Source of the DNA: Bacillus inaquosorum KCTC 13429
Lineage (GTDB): Bacteria > Bacillota > Bacilli > Bacillales > Bacillaceae
NCBI RefSeq assembly: GCF_000332645.1
Contig: NZ_AMXN01000003.1
Coordinates: forward strand, 496,001 to 560,000
Direction: 5' to 3'
Length of the DNA: 64,000 nucleotides
How positions within the stretch are numbered: position 1 is the stretch's first letter; each line of letters starts with the position of its first letter. The position numbers were made by a program, and so were the translations under genes. This document shows positions 29,342 through 40,200 of the stretch, in pieces. The notes beneath the pieces are model-generated. The model was not told the origin of the DNA and did not search any database. It saw nothing but the letters and a program-made list of their open reading frames with translations.

Positions 29342-32300
29342 TCATAGTTCTTTAAACTCTAGTAAAGGTATCAGCATGTCTGCTTCTTCCTCTTTATGAG
29401 AATGTCTCTTATCAATCCAACACCGTTTTTTATTGAAGACAGCCGGCGGGAGCGACTGTCTTTTCGGCTCTGTATATCCCATTGTAAAATGCATGTTGCT
29501 CAATAACATGTGTGCATTTGTTCCGCCAAATCCAAAAGAACTGATTCCAGCCCTTAACACTCCTTTTCTAGGATTCCAATCTTTTAAAGCAGTGTTCGGG
29601 AAAAAAGGAGATTGATCAAATTTAAATCTAGGATTCGGCGTTTGGCAATGCAATGTTGGAGGCAGCTTCTGACTCCAGATGGATAATGCCACTTTAATAA
29701 CGCTTGCTATTCCAGCCGCACTCATTAAATGCCCAAAATTCGTTTTTACGCTACCTACACCGCAAAATTGCTTCTCTTCCGTTACTTCCCGGAACACTTC
29801 AGTCAGTGCTTTTAATTCAATCGGATCGCCTATCATCGTACCAGTACCATGTGTCTCGACATAACTGAGTGAAGAAGCGTCGATTCCTCCGTTTTTCAAC
29901 GCTTTTTTGATCACTGCACTTTGCGCTTTCGGATTCGGTGTTGTCATTCCCATCGTCTGTCCATCGTTATTTACTGCAGATCCATCAATTACCGCATAAA
30001 TTCGGTCCCCATCAGTGAGAGCTTCATCAAGCCTCTTCAGCAGAACGGTGCCGCATCCTTCTCCCGGTACAAATCCATCCGCCTTTTCATCAAATGTACT
30101 GCATTTTCCCTCAGGTGAAAGCGCTCTGGCTTCACTTAACATTAAGTAAGGCTTTTGGTCAAGTAAAATATCAACCCCTCCTGCTATAGCCATGTCCGAT
30201 TCTTTTGATATCAGGCTTTGACAAGCAAGGTGAACACTGACTAATGAGGAAGAACAAGCCGTGTCCACAACCAAATTCGGTCCTTTTAAATTTAGAAAAT
30301 GCGAGATATGAGCTCCGATGAAATTTTGTCCAATTCCCACTATCGTATTTTTTGAAGGTGAACTTATTCTAGACATGAACGTCCCTGCCCGTGAACCGAT
30401 AAAGACTCCAACCTCTTTGTTTGACACCTCTTCTTTTCGGTAGCCGCCATCTCTCAGTGTCTGTACGCTGACCTCCAGACATTTTTTAATTAATGGATCA
30501 AGCTGAGATGCTTCACTTTCACTCATATTGAAAAACACTGGATCAAAATGTTCAATATCCTCGAGAAATCCGCCCCACTTACTGATACTTTTTCCTTTCT
30601 TATAAGTATCTGAGTAATATTGAGAAATATCCCAGCGTGATGTTGGAACTTCGCGGACACTATCTTTCCCTTTTTCGAGATTTTGCCAAAACATCTCTTT
30701 ATTTTCGGCATCCGGGAAATCACAGCCTATCCCGATAATTGCGATTTGATTCGATTTTTTTTGCTTCTCTTGAAATTCGTTTTGTTTCGGAATCGTTTTT
30801 TTATTCATGCGTGTTTTAAAGCCTAGTAAGCCATTGCTTTTTAATGAGCGGTCCTCCAGCTTTACTTCTCTTTCATTTCCCAGAGCGTCAGAAATATGCT
30901 GAATGGATACATCCTCATCTTCAAATAATTGATTTAAATAGTACGCAAGCTGTTTGAAGTTGGGGTATTCCAGAAAGGCTGACGGTTCAATTTTTATTTG
31001 GAAAGCAGCTTCTGCTTTTTTTACAAGCTGAACCAGCAAAATAGAATCTACCCCGTATTCCGAAAAAGAAGTATCTTGATCTAATTTCTCGCAAGGAATT
31101 TTAAGCTCTGTTGAGAAAATATCTTTTAAAATACTAATAATCGCTTCGTTATCAGTATCATCAGAGAACTGTTCGTTTACAGCCGATGGCTCATGAACAC
31201 TGGTTTGAATTTTTGTGAGAGGCAGCTGCTGTAATGAGAATTTCTCATGGTTTGTCTTAACCGGTATAAGGCATGGATATCCAGTCACTTTCATTATTTG
31301 GTCGAGCATGCCTATGCCTGTTTCAGTCCGATGTGACAATAGCCCTAACGCCTGATATGCAGGGCTTTTCACCTCGCCCATTCCAATTCCCTTCCAACTA
31401 GGCCAGTTTATTGATTTATAATAAGTTCGGCCACACGCATGCTGATAAGCCGCAAAATAATCCATAAAAGCGTTTGCCGCAGCATATTCACTCGTTCCCG
31501 CTCCTAACAACGGAAATGCGCTTGCGACTGAAGAAAATAAAATGAAGAACTTGAGGTTGTCCTCCAGAAAAATGTCATGCAACACTTGGAGTCCCTGTAT
31601 CTTAGGCTCAAATACCTCCTTTATTTCTTGACTGGTTTTATGAATGAAAGCCGGATTCACATGATTGGCTCCCCCCGCACAATGGATGACTCCTCCAATT
31701 GGCCCGAGCTTCTTTCTCACTTTTGAAAAGAACTGCTGTAATTTTTCTTTCTCAGTAAGCGAACCTCCATATATTTCTATCTGAACCCCTTTTTGCTCTA
31801 ACTCTTTGAGCAGCTTCAATTTTGAAAATAGGGTGGATTTTTCATCTGTCTGTTTTAACAGGTACTCTCTTTCATCAGACTGAGGCAATTCAGTTAGCCC
31901 CATTAGTACAAATTTTTTTACTCCCTTGTCAGAATAGTGTCTGGCAAGCTCTGCACCGATTCCCCTCGTTCCGCCAGTAATAACAAGTGTTTGATCCAGT
32001 TGGCATACAGGCAGGCGGATTTCCCTGCTAAACTCGGATGGATGTAATTTCTTCACATACTGCGTATACCGAACTCCGTTACGATAACAAATTTCACTGT
32101 AAAGATCGTCAGCTGCTGCTTCGTTTTTGATCAATTGTTGTAGTTCGTCCAGACTTTTTGAATGCTGATCTACATCTATTGTTTTCGCATTAATTTTTTT
32201 ATACTCGGCGCTTAACATCTTAATTAATCCTGCTGTTTCCGCCCCAGCTAAGGTCGGCTGTTTATTCTTAAACGTTTGCAGTCCTTCTGTAATGTGTAAC

Positions 32301-35300
32301 ACAAATAGATGCTTTTGAGCTTTTAATATTTCCTGCAACAGCGTCAGTTTCCCAACAGAGTCGGCTGCAGCCTTTACCGGCTCTCTCCATAAATCAGACA
32401 AGTCAACAATACCGGTGATGTCCGGGTTCTCTTTAAGGATCGCCAAAGCCGTCTCCTTTGCACGCAGAGGATTGTCAAAACTAAAGCATTCGCCGCTCAG
32501 ATGTAATTGACTATCAGCTTTCCCGCTAATGACAGTGCATCCCATGAGAGGATCTGAAGCAAACAGCTCAGAAGCAAACTGTTCATTTTCAATGTTAGCC
32601 AAAATAATGACCTGGCCTTTTGAAAGAAAAGACGATGAGACTTGGCTTTCTTCCCAAGATTTACATAGTAAATCAAACGGTATATCATCAGGCTTATCCA
32701 CTACTGTCTCCCATCCAGAGAAAAACATATTCCGGAAGACCGCCATACATTCTCCTTCGTGTGAAAGCAAATAAACTGTAAACTGCCTCTCTTCAACGTT
32801 TGATTCGTTCAGATCCACAAACACGCAACATTCATTTGGAACAGATTGATAAAAACAAATCTCTTCAATCTCCTGTAAGTAAAACCCTTGATCACCAGTG
32901 TGCCTTGCTGCTAAAACAGCTGCTGCTTGAATGGCTCCTTCAACTGCAGCAGGATTTACAACACATTCTGTATACAAGTCTTTTTCCGGTATAGCGACAT
33001 CGGCAAGCAAGAACTCATTATGCAAAAATAAATCTGTGAGAACGCGCAAATCCGGATCATAATTTATCAAATTGGTTTCCAGAAGATCATAGCATTCGGG
33101 CCCGGTCATAGACTCTTTACAATTCGCTTTATAGTCAGTTGCACATTTAAAACGAGCACCTGTTTCACGATTCGCTTCCTTGTATTCCAGTTCTCCGTTT
33201 AAAATGATCTGTTCAGCGTCATTACCTGAACATTCAGCCAATTCGAAAGATACCGCATCTTGTTGATCAAATAGTTTAAGCTCAGTTCGCACGGGTTGTT
33301 CTGTTAATTCAAATAAGGCATGTAAACATATATTTTTCATTCTCCACACATTCTGTTCGGCAGACATTGCTCCGCCGGCAGCTGCCATTTCAATTAGTGC
33401 GCTGAAAGGCAGATTTTTTTGCTGATTGATACATAAGGCAGGCCATGCAAAAGATGCTTCTGAAAAATCAGTAATAAATTTTTGCATCTTCAAGGTCGAG
33501 ACATTTTGATCTAGTAAAGGATGCAATCCCGATTGTACTCTTGTCAATCTATTTGTTTGTGTGATTTTTGAGCTTGGCACCCAATATCTATTCCTTTCAA
33601 ACGGATATGCTGGGAGAGAAATTATTTTCGGTGTTTCTGTTCTGTACTTGTCTTCCCAATCAATTTCACCGCCATTTACCCAATGAAGCGCTATATCATA
33701 TAAGTTCTGGAATTGTGATGATGCTAATAAGGTCTTATGATTATTGGAACTAATACGGGCATTTCCTCTATATAATCCGTGTACTTCCTGGTCTGATTGT
33801 AAATACTTGGTGAGCTTATCGACAAGCTCACCAACGTCCCGTGCCTCTACAGCCAGCCGTTCTTCCATGGCTTCTCGTCCTGTTTGTAATGTATATGCCA
33901 CATCAGTAAGCGATGTATTCGAATCAAGTTCATTTATGAGTGAATCAATTAAGATACGGAGCCGCTCTTTGTTTTTAGCAGACAGAAGAATGATTTGTAT
34001 TTCTTCGCTCTTTGCGGGATTGGTATTTATTTCGTCTATATACTCTTCAATAATGATATGAGCATTAGATCCCCCAGCACCAAATGAACTGATGCCTGAC
34101 CTCCTAACATGACTTTCAGGAACCTCCCAGTCTTTTAGTTCAGTCTGGACATAAAACGGTGTTTCATCGAAATCAATATTAGGATTTAACTCATCAGAAT
34201 GAATGGAAGGTGCCAGCTGTTTGTATTTCATTTGCATCAACACTTTAGTGATTGAAGCTATCCCAGCAGCAGCCTCTAAATGTCCGATATTTGACTTTAC
34301 GGAACCGATTGCACAGCGAAAGCTGCTTTTGGGATTGCTGAAAGCCTTAGACAGTCCGGAAATTTCAATGGGGTCTCCCAGCGATGTACCTGTTCCGTGC
34401 GCTTCTATATAACTGATGCTGTCTACACCAATTCCAGCTTTATCAAGCGTTTCGCTGATAACATTTGCTTGTTCATTTGGATTCGGGACAGTGTAGCCGT
34501 TTGTTTTTCCTCCGTGATTAACTGAAGTACTCTTAATAACGCCGTAAATAGTGTCTCCTTCAGCAACTGCCTTCGAAAGCGATTTTAATAAAATAGCTCC
34601 TACTCCTTCACCTGGTACATAACCGTCACCTCCAGCCCCGAAGCTTCTGCAGCGTCCATCGCTCGAAACAAAATGATTTTGAGAAAGCAATGTATATTTA
34701 TCGGGATGTAAAGATAAATTTACTCCTCCGGCAATTGCAAGGCTGGATTCTCCCCTTTTGATGCTTTCACATGCGAAATGAACAGCAGATAGTGAAGATG
34801 AGCACATTGTATCAATAGCAAGACTTGGACCGTGAAGGTCGAAGAAATATGATACCCGGTTAGCGATTGACGAATAAGAAGACAAAAGTGCCTTACGGTC
34901 ATCATCAGATGCTCCTGCTGCAAAAAGCTGATAGTGACTGTATGTCACTCCTACAAATACACCTGTCTTATACCGTTTTAATTTTTCCCTTGTATAACCG
35001 GCATTCTCAAATGTGTGCCATGCAGTTTCTAAAAACAACCGTTCTTGCGGATCTATTAACTCGGCATCACGAGGAGAAATTGAGAAAAACAGCGGATCGA
35101 ACTTATCAGCGTCTTTAATAAAACCTCCCCATTTACTTTTATGCCGAGCTTTTTCACCTGTATTAAAGTATCTTCGATGATCCCAGCGTTCGCTTGGGAT
35201 TTCCGTTATACAATCTTTCCCCGAGGCAATATTATCCCAAAACTTTTCTACATTCTCAGCCATCGGATAACGTCCGGCTATGCCGATAATTGCAATATCT

Positions 35301-37243
35301 TCTTCGGTAACCGCTGTGGATCTGCAGCGTCCTCGTTGCTGCAGTTGTTTTCTTTCGGCCGTTATTTTTCTTTTCTGTTCTGACTGCGGCGAAAATGCTT
35401 TGACTAACTTGTCATAATGATGTTCTAAAAAATACTCCGCTAACTGATCGATGCTGCTGTATTCAAAAAATAAAGTCTTAGATACACTGCCAAAGTGTTT
35501 TTCTAGCCTGGAAGTTAGTCCTAAGATCGTTAAGGAATCAATACCATAGCGGTCGAACGTATCCCCGGACAAAATACTGTCAGTTGGTCTCCCAGTCTCA
35601 GCTCCGATGATTTCTTTCAATAGACAGACCGTTTGCTTTTTTAATTGATTTTCACTAATTTGAGGAAGTTCGTGATCAGATTCGGATGTTACATCTGTCT
35701 CTGTATTATCAACCGAAAGCAATTGGCAGATCTTTTCTTCACTTCCGTTAATAACTGCCAGCTGAGAAGCATTGCTGCTCATGCAATTCTGAAAGGAGGC
35801 AAGACCGGATTCCGCTGATAAAAGATCCAAACCGGTTTCCCTTAAAACTTGCAGCTCTCTCGGACCGACTGACATATTCCCTGCGCTCCATAACGGCCAG
35901 TTAATAGAGAGTGTTTTTCCCGGACGATTCTTTATGATCCTGTAATCGGTATAACTGTCCATACAGCCATTTGCAAATGCATAATCGCTTTGGCCCGCAT
36001 TAGGCAGGATGGAGGACAGGGACGAAAACATGACGAAGAAATCAAGAGTTTCCCCTTTCGCAGCTTTGTCAAGCCAAACGGTTCCAAATACTTTGGGTGC
36101 GATGACCTTTTCTATTCTGTCTCTCCTCTTTTTAATAACAAATGCATCATCTACAAGTCCGGCACTGTGTAAAATGCCGTTTAATCTTCCAAATGTCCGC
36201 CGAATCTGATCAATTAATATGTCGGTCTCTTTTTCCTTCGATATATCTGCTGGGATATAAACAGCTTCAGCCCCGAGCTTTTTCAGCGTGTTAACTTTTT
36301 GCTCTATTTCCATAGAGCTCGGTGAACGGCCAGTCAATATAAGATTAACTTTTGCCCGTTTCGCCAAATATTCCGCGAATAGAAATCCAAGACCGCCGGC
36401 ACCTCCCGTAATCAAATACACACCGTTCTCTTTGACGTTAAAGTTATTTTCTCGGGATCCAGCTTTATTCACTTTTTTAACTTGCTGTATATAATAATGT
36501 CTCGGGTCGTAACATGTAAAACTACTCGATACACATTGATTATTCCATTCATAAAAAATGACATCAGCGATAAGCTCCTTTGTAAACGGCTCATTACTCA
36601 TCGACTTCAATTCTGCTGCCTTACACCCAAAATTTGGGTTTTCGGCTTGAACGGTCTTGAGAAAACTCTCAACCGCTCTGTAAATAGGCTGAGCCTCTTC
36701 TTGGACATTTTCATATAAATATAAGAACTCTGCTTTCGGACAGAGTTTATTCTCCATTATGGCTTGCAGCAAATAAAATACAGAATACAGGCTTTTATCA
36801 AGCTGCTCTCTCATTGTCTTGTCAGTGTCACGAAATGCCCCGACCGAGAGAAAATGAACAATATGCCGGGGCTTTATATTCTGAGAGACAAGCGCACGGC
36901 ACAAAGCTTCATAATCTTCTTTTTGTGTAAAATTCATTTTAAAACAGCCATTTCGGCCAGCTTCGAATCGGTCTCCGGGAGAAACATAAATAAAAGGCGC
37001 CGCGGCGCCTTCTAATTGTCTCTTCATTACGCTGTACAAACTTTCGTCACTGGCCAAAAATAAAATTGGCTCTGTCATCTGACGAGGCTGCTCAGTACGT
37101 TGAAATATATATTTTACCCATTCCTTTTCATAAATATGCGTTTTACCCAAACCTTTAATTAATCCCAATCCCTCTTCAGGAGTCAGCTCTCGTTCTTTCA
37201 CCTTCCTAACTATTTGTTCAATTTGTATAGTTTGTTCATTCAT
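29342..37243 (-). CDS. mlnE: Macrolactin trans-AT PKS MlnE: KR-ACP-KS-DH*-KR-ACP-KS
   Basis: A protein of 2633 residues. It has an N-terminal docking hairpin (EQIVRKVKERELTPEEGL), KR (GGAGGLG near 282), ACP (YGIDSLTI near 568), KS (Cys near 813, HGTGTSLGD near 948), a DH-like domain (about 1240-1500) in which the catalytic His is replaced by Leu (PALCINQQKNLPF), KR (GGTRGIG near 1758), ACP (YGVDSILL near 2064) and a C-terminal KS (Cys near 2328, HGTGTMIGD near 2464, NFGHLMSAAG). It finishes module 6, contains module 7 and gives the KS of module 8. The second KR has NPAFIHK, lacking the usual Asp motif, as in MlnG. The start overlaps mlnD by 8 bases, with GAGGAG upstream. Confidence 0.94.
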   Translation of the reverse strand: MNEQTIQIEQIVRKVKERELTPEEGLGLIKGLGKTHIYEKEWVKYIFQRTEQPRQMTEPILFLASDESLYSVMKRQLEGAAAPFIYVSPGDRFEAGRNGCFKMNFTQKEDYEALCRALVSQNIKPRHIVHFLSVGAFRDTDKTMREQLDKSLYSVFYLLQAIMENKLCPKAEFLYLYENVQEEAQPIYRAVESFLKTVQAENPNFGCKAAELKSMSNEPFTKELIADVIFYEWNNQCVSSSFTCYDPRHYYIQQVKKVNKAGSRENNFNVKENGVYLITGGAGGLGFLFAEYLAKRAKVNLILTGRSPSSMEIEQKVNTLKKLGAEAVYIPADISKEKETDILIDQIRRTFGRLNGILHSAGLVDDAFVIKKRRDRIEKVIAPKVFGTVWLDKAAKGETLDFFVMFSSLSSILPNAGQSDYAFANGCMDSYTDYRIIKNRPGKTLSINWPLWSAGNMSVGPRELQVLRETGLDLLSAESGLASFQNCMSSNASQLAVINGSEEKICQLLSVDNTETDVTSESDHELPQISENQLKKQTVCLLKEIIGAETGRPTDSILSGDTFDRYGIDSLTILGLTSRLEKHFGSVSKTLFFEYSSIDQLAEYFLEHHYDKLVKAFSPQSEQKRKITAERKQLQQRGRCRSTAVTEEDIAIIGIAGRYPMAENVEKFWDNIASGKDCITEIPSERWDHRRYFNTGEKARHKSKWGGFIKDADKFDPLFFSISPRDAELIDPQERLFLETAWHTFENAGYTREKLKRYKTGVFVGVTYSHYQLFAAGASDDDRKALLSSYSSIANRVSYFFDLHGPSLAIDTMCSSSLSAVHFACESIKRGESSLAIAGGVNLSLHPDKYTLLSQNHFVSSDGRCRSFGAGGDGYVPGEGVGAILLKSLSKAVAEGDTIYGVIKSTSVNHGGKTNGYTVPNPNEQANVISETLDKAGIGVDSISYIEAHGTGTSLGDPIEISGLSKAFSNPKSSFRCAIGSVKSNIGHLEAAAGIASITKVLMQMKYKQLAPSIHSDELNPNIDFDETPFYVQTELKDWEVPESHVRRSGISSFGAGGSNAHIIIEEYIDEINTNPAKSEEIQIILLSAKNKERLRILIDSLINELDSNTSLTDVAYTLQTGREAMEERLAVEARDVGELVDKLTKYLQSDQEVHGLYRGNARISSNNHKTLLASSQFQNLYDIALHWVNGGEIDWEDKYRTETPKIISLPAYPFERNRYWVPSSKITQTNRLTRVQSGLHPLLDQNVSTLKMQKFITDFSEASFAWPALCINQQKNLPFSALIEMAAAGGAMSAEQNVWRMKNICLHALFELTEQPVRTELKLFDQQDAVSFELAECSGNDAEQIILNGELEYKEANRETGARFKCATDYKANCKESMTGPECYDLLETNLINYDPDLRVLTDLFLHNEFLLADVAIPEKDLYTECVVNPAAVEGAIQAAAVLAARHTGDQGFYLQEIEEICFYQSVPNECCVFVDLNESNVEERQFTVYLLSHEGECMAVFRNMFFSGWETVVDKPDDIPFDLLCKSWEESQVSSSFLSKGQVIILANIENEQFASELFASDPLMGCTVISGKADSQLHLSGECFSFDNPLRAKETALAILKENPDITGIVDLSDLWREPVKAAADSVGKLTLLQEILKAQKHLFVLHITEGLQTFKNKQPTLAGAETAGLIKMLSAEYKKINAKTIDVDQHSKSLDELQQLIKNEAAADDLYSEICYRNGVRYTQYVKKLHPSEFSREIRLPVCQLDQTLVITGGTRGIGAELARHYSDKGVKKFVLMGLTELPQSDEREYLLKQTDEKSTLFSKLKLLKELEQKGVQIEIYGGSLTEKEKLQQFFSKVRKKLGPIGGVIHCAGGANHVNPAFIHKTSQEIKEVFEPKIQGLQVLHDIFLEDNLKFFILFSSVASAFPLLGAGTSEYAAANAFMDYFAAYQHACGRTYYKSINWPSWKGIGMGEVKSPAYQALGLLSHRTETGIGMLDQIMKVTGYPCLIPVKTNHEKFSLQQLPLTKIQTSVHEPSAVNEQFSDDTDNEAIISILKDIFSTELKIPCEKLDQDTSFSEYGVDSILLVQLVKKAEAAFQIKIEPSAFLEYPNFKQLAYYLNQLFEDEDVSIQHISDALGNEREVKLEDRSLKSNGLLGFKTRMNKKTIPKQNEFQEKQKKSNQIAIIGIGCDFPDAENKEMFWQNLEKGKDSVREVPTSRWDISQYYSDTYKKGKSISKWGGFLEDIEHFDPVFFNMSESEASQLDPLIKKCLEVSVQTLRDGGYRKEEVSNKEVGVFIGSRAGTFMSRISSPSKNTIVGIGQNFIGAHISHFLNLKGPNLVVDTACSSSLVSVHLACQSLISKESDMAIAGGVDILLDQKPYLMLSEARALSPEGKCSTFDEKADGFVPGEGCGTVLLKRLDEALTDGDRIYAVIDGSAVNNDGQTMGMTTPNPKAQSAVIKKALKNGGIDASSLSYVETHGTGTMIGDPIELKALTEVFREVTEEKQFCGVGSVKTNFGHLMSAAGIASVIKVALSIWSQKLPPTLHCQTPNPRFKFDQSPFFPNTALKDWNPRKGVLRAGISSFGFGGTNAHMLLSNMHFTMGYTEPKRQSLPPAVFNKKRCWIDKRHSHKEEEADMLIPLLEFKEL

Positions 37244-40200
37244 GTAAAAGCAACTCCTCTATCAGCTCTGTTGTATCCTTCGTATTAACCTCACCTGATT
37301 GTGCTTTTTCAAGAAGCGATATAATTTTAACATCCGAGCTTTCTTCATTTGATTTGTGAACCGCCGGCATTATTGAAGGTCTTTCAGCCTGAGGCGTAAA
37401 ATCTTGTTTAATCCAATGTCTGTTTTTTCTGAAAGGATAGACTGGAAGGGAAAGTCTCATAGGTTTATTTTCTCCCTCATACAGATCTCCCCAACTGATT
37501 TCATAACCGATCGTCCACATTTGAGCCAGTTTTGTCAATTTTCTTTTTTGAATTAGCGATTGAATATATGAGTGACCCTCGGGTCCATCAAAAAGCGGGA
37601 AATACACTTTATGAAATTGTCTAGCATTTCCTTCAAAAACCTCTTGTAGATCTTCCCCCTGAAGGTAGCCGTTTATCTTTTCAGAAAGCTCCTCTAAGCT
37701 TGAGCAAATAATAGCAAGACGCGATTCGAACGATTCACGGCCGGTTTGAAGCGTGTAAGCTATTTGTTCAAGGCTGTACCCAGCTTGCTCTCCATGCTGA
37801 GATGTAACCTGATTGTCAACAGGTATATTCGATTCATGACAGATATAATGGAACAAATCGTTGAGTGTTGGTTGCTCTGTAAATATGCCAATCGGGACCT
37901 TTTTCCCAGATATTGTGCTGATGAAAGAGCTTAATGCAGTTAAGGTCATCGGATCAAATCCCAAGTCTGTTAAATGTGTCTCCATGTCTATTTCATCTGC
38001 ATCTAAACTTAGGATTTTTGCTGCCTCTATTCTGATTTCTTCTCTTAGATTATGCTCTCTCACCTTAGGCTCTCCGTACCGGCCAGTTGTCTGCTTCTCT
38101 TTTAAAAAGCTTGCAAAATCTTTGGCGTAAGCAATTAATCTTTCTTTTGATCTAGCTGAGAGTACAATTACATGTTCTTGTTCCCTATTTACTTGATTTT
38201 CCTGGCTATACTCAAATTCCTCTACAATGACATGGGCATTAGTTCCTCCAAATCCAAATGAGCTGACTCCCGCGCGACGGGGAGTTTCGTTTCCTTCCCA
38301 ATCTATCAATCTATTCCACTTTATTGTTTTATTCACAATATAAAATGGCGTTCCAGTTAACTGAATGTAAGGGTTCAACTCCTTAACATGCAGGGTAGCC
38401 GGCAGGATTTTATGCTTTATGGCGAGCAATACTTTTATCAGACCCGGCATCCCTGAAGCAGGCTCTAAATGTCCGATATTGGTTTTCACAGAACCGATTC
38501 CGCAATATTGGTGCGTATTTCTTGTGCTGTCCGACTTAAGGGAGACAAAAGCTTTTTTTAAGCCCTCGATTTCAATTGGATCTCCAAGTTCCGTGCCGGT
38601 TCCATGTGCTTCTATATAGGATACTGTTTCAGCAGGAATACCGGCATTTTGGTAAACTGATGTTAACAGCGCTGCTTGAGCTTCCGGATTTGGGGCGGTC
38701 AGCGAAGCAGCTCTTCCCCCGTGATTTTCACCGGTTCCTTTCAATACTCCGTAAATATTGTCCTTATCATCAATAGCTTTTTGCAGAGGCTTTAGCAGCA
38801 GCACAGCTGCACCTTCACCTCGAACATAACCATTGGCAAGCTTATCAAACGTTTTGCATCTGCCATCTGCGGACAAAATTCCAAGTTTATCTGTATATAA
38901 GTGGGTAACGGGATCTAATAGCAATGACACGCCTCCTGCTACTGCCAGCTCGCTTTCACCAGCTTGAATCGAACTCACTGCTCTATGGATGGCAACAAGA
39001 CTGCTTGAGCAGGCTGTATCAATAGATTCACTTGGACCTCTGAAATTAAAATAATGAGATACCCGATTACTGATGAGCGCCTGGCTGTTTCCAGTTCCAA
39101 CTAATGCATGTGCCTTGTCTAAATGCTTCATTAACAGTTGGCGATAATCATTAAACTGAATGCCGGTGAACACTCCGATGTTTTTGCCTGACAGTTCTGA
39201 TGCCTTGTAACCCGCATCTTCTATCGCTTTCCAAGTTTCTTCTAAATATATTCTGTGCTGTGGGTCCATAAGTTCAGCTTCTCGAGGATTCACGTTGAAA
39301 AAAGATTCATCAAATTTATCAACATCCGTGATAAAACCGCCCCATTTAGAATTTATACGGCTGTTTGCTCCGTTATCTTCATAGTTTTTCCAATCCCACC
39401 GCTCGAGCGGAATTTCCTGAATCATATCTTTTTCATTGATCAAGTTTGACCAGAATTCACCCGAATTTTTTGCTCCGGGAAAAACGCAGCTCATTCCGAT
39501 AATTGCAATCGGTTCTTTCTGCAGAGGCTTTTTTAACTGACCTGTTTGCTTTTTTGCAGGCGGAAAGCGGATTTCAGACTTTTTCAACTTCTCAGTGTGC
39601 CGTGATTCTCTTTTTTCTTGAATATCTATATCAGATTTCACATTTTCTTTAGCTTCCACAGGCAGTTCACCAATTATAAAGTCATAAAGCGATTCGATAT
39701 TACTATAAGTAAAGAAAATCGCCGGTGTTAATTCCAGCTTATATCTTTTGTTTATTTGGACGGAGAGAGTTTTCAAACTGATGGAATCGAAGCCAAGATT
39801 GCCGAAATTCTCTGATATGTCCAAGCGATCGATATTAATTTTCAGTAATTCAGACACAATCCGTTTCAACTCATCTAATACATGAGCCTGTCTAAATAAT
39901 TGTGTATAATCACCTTTTTCTTGATCCAACTCAGCTGTTAATTCTTGAACTGACTTATCTTCAGCTGCTGTAAACCTGCCGTTGTTACCAGTAAGTACAG
40001 CAATTTGCAGATCTTCATTTGATAAGATTGCCTCAAATGCTGTTATTCCGTCTTCTGTTTCTAAATAGCGGAACCCCGAAGTTAAAAGGTATGCAGATTC
40101 AGCTTCTTTACTTAAATGCATGCCGCCTTCTCGCCATAATGGCCAATTAATTGAAATGCTTCTACCTTGTCTTTCATGCTTTAGGCTCTTTTCATTTCGA

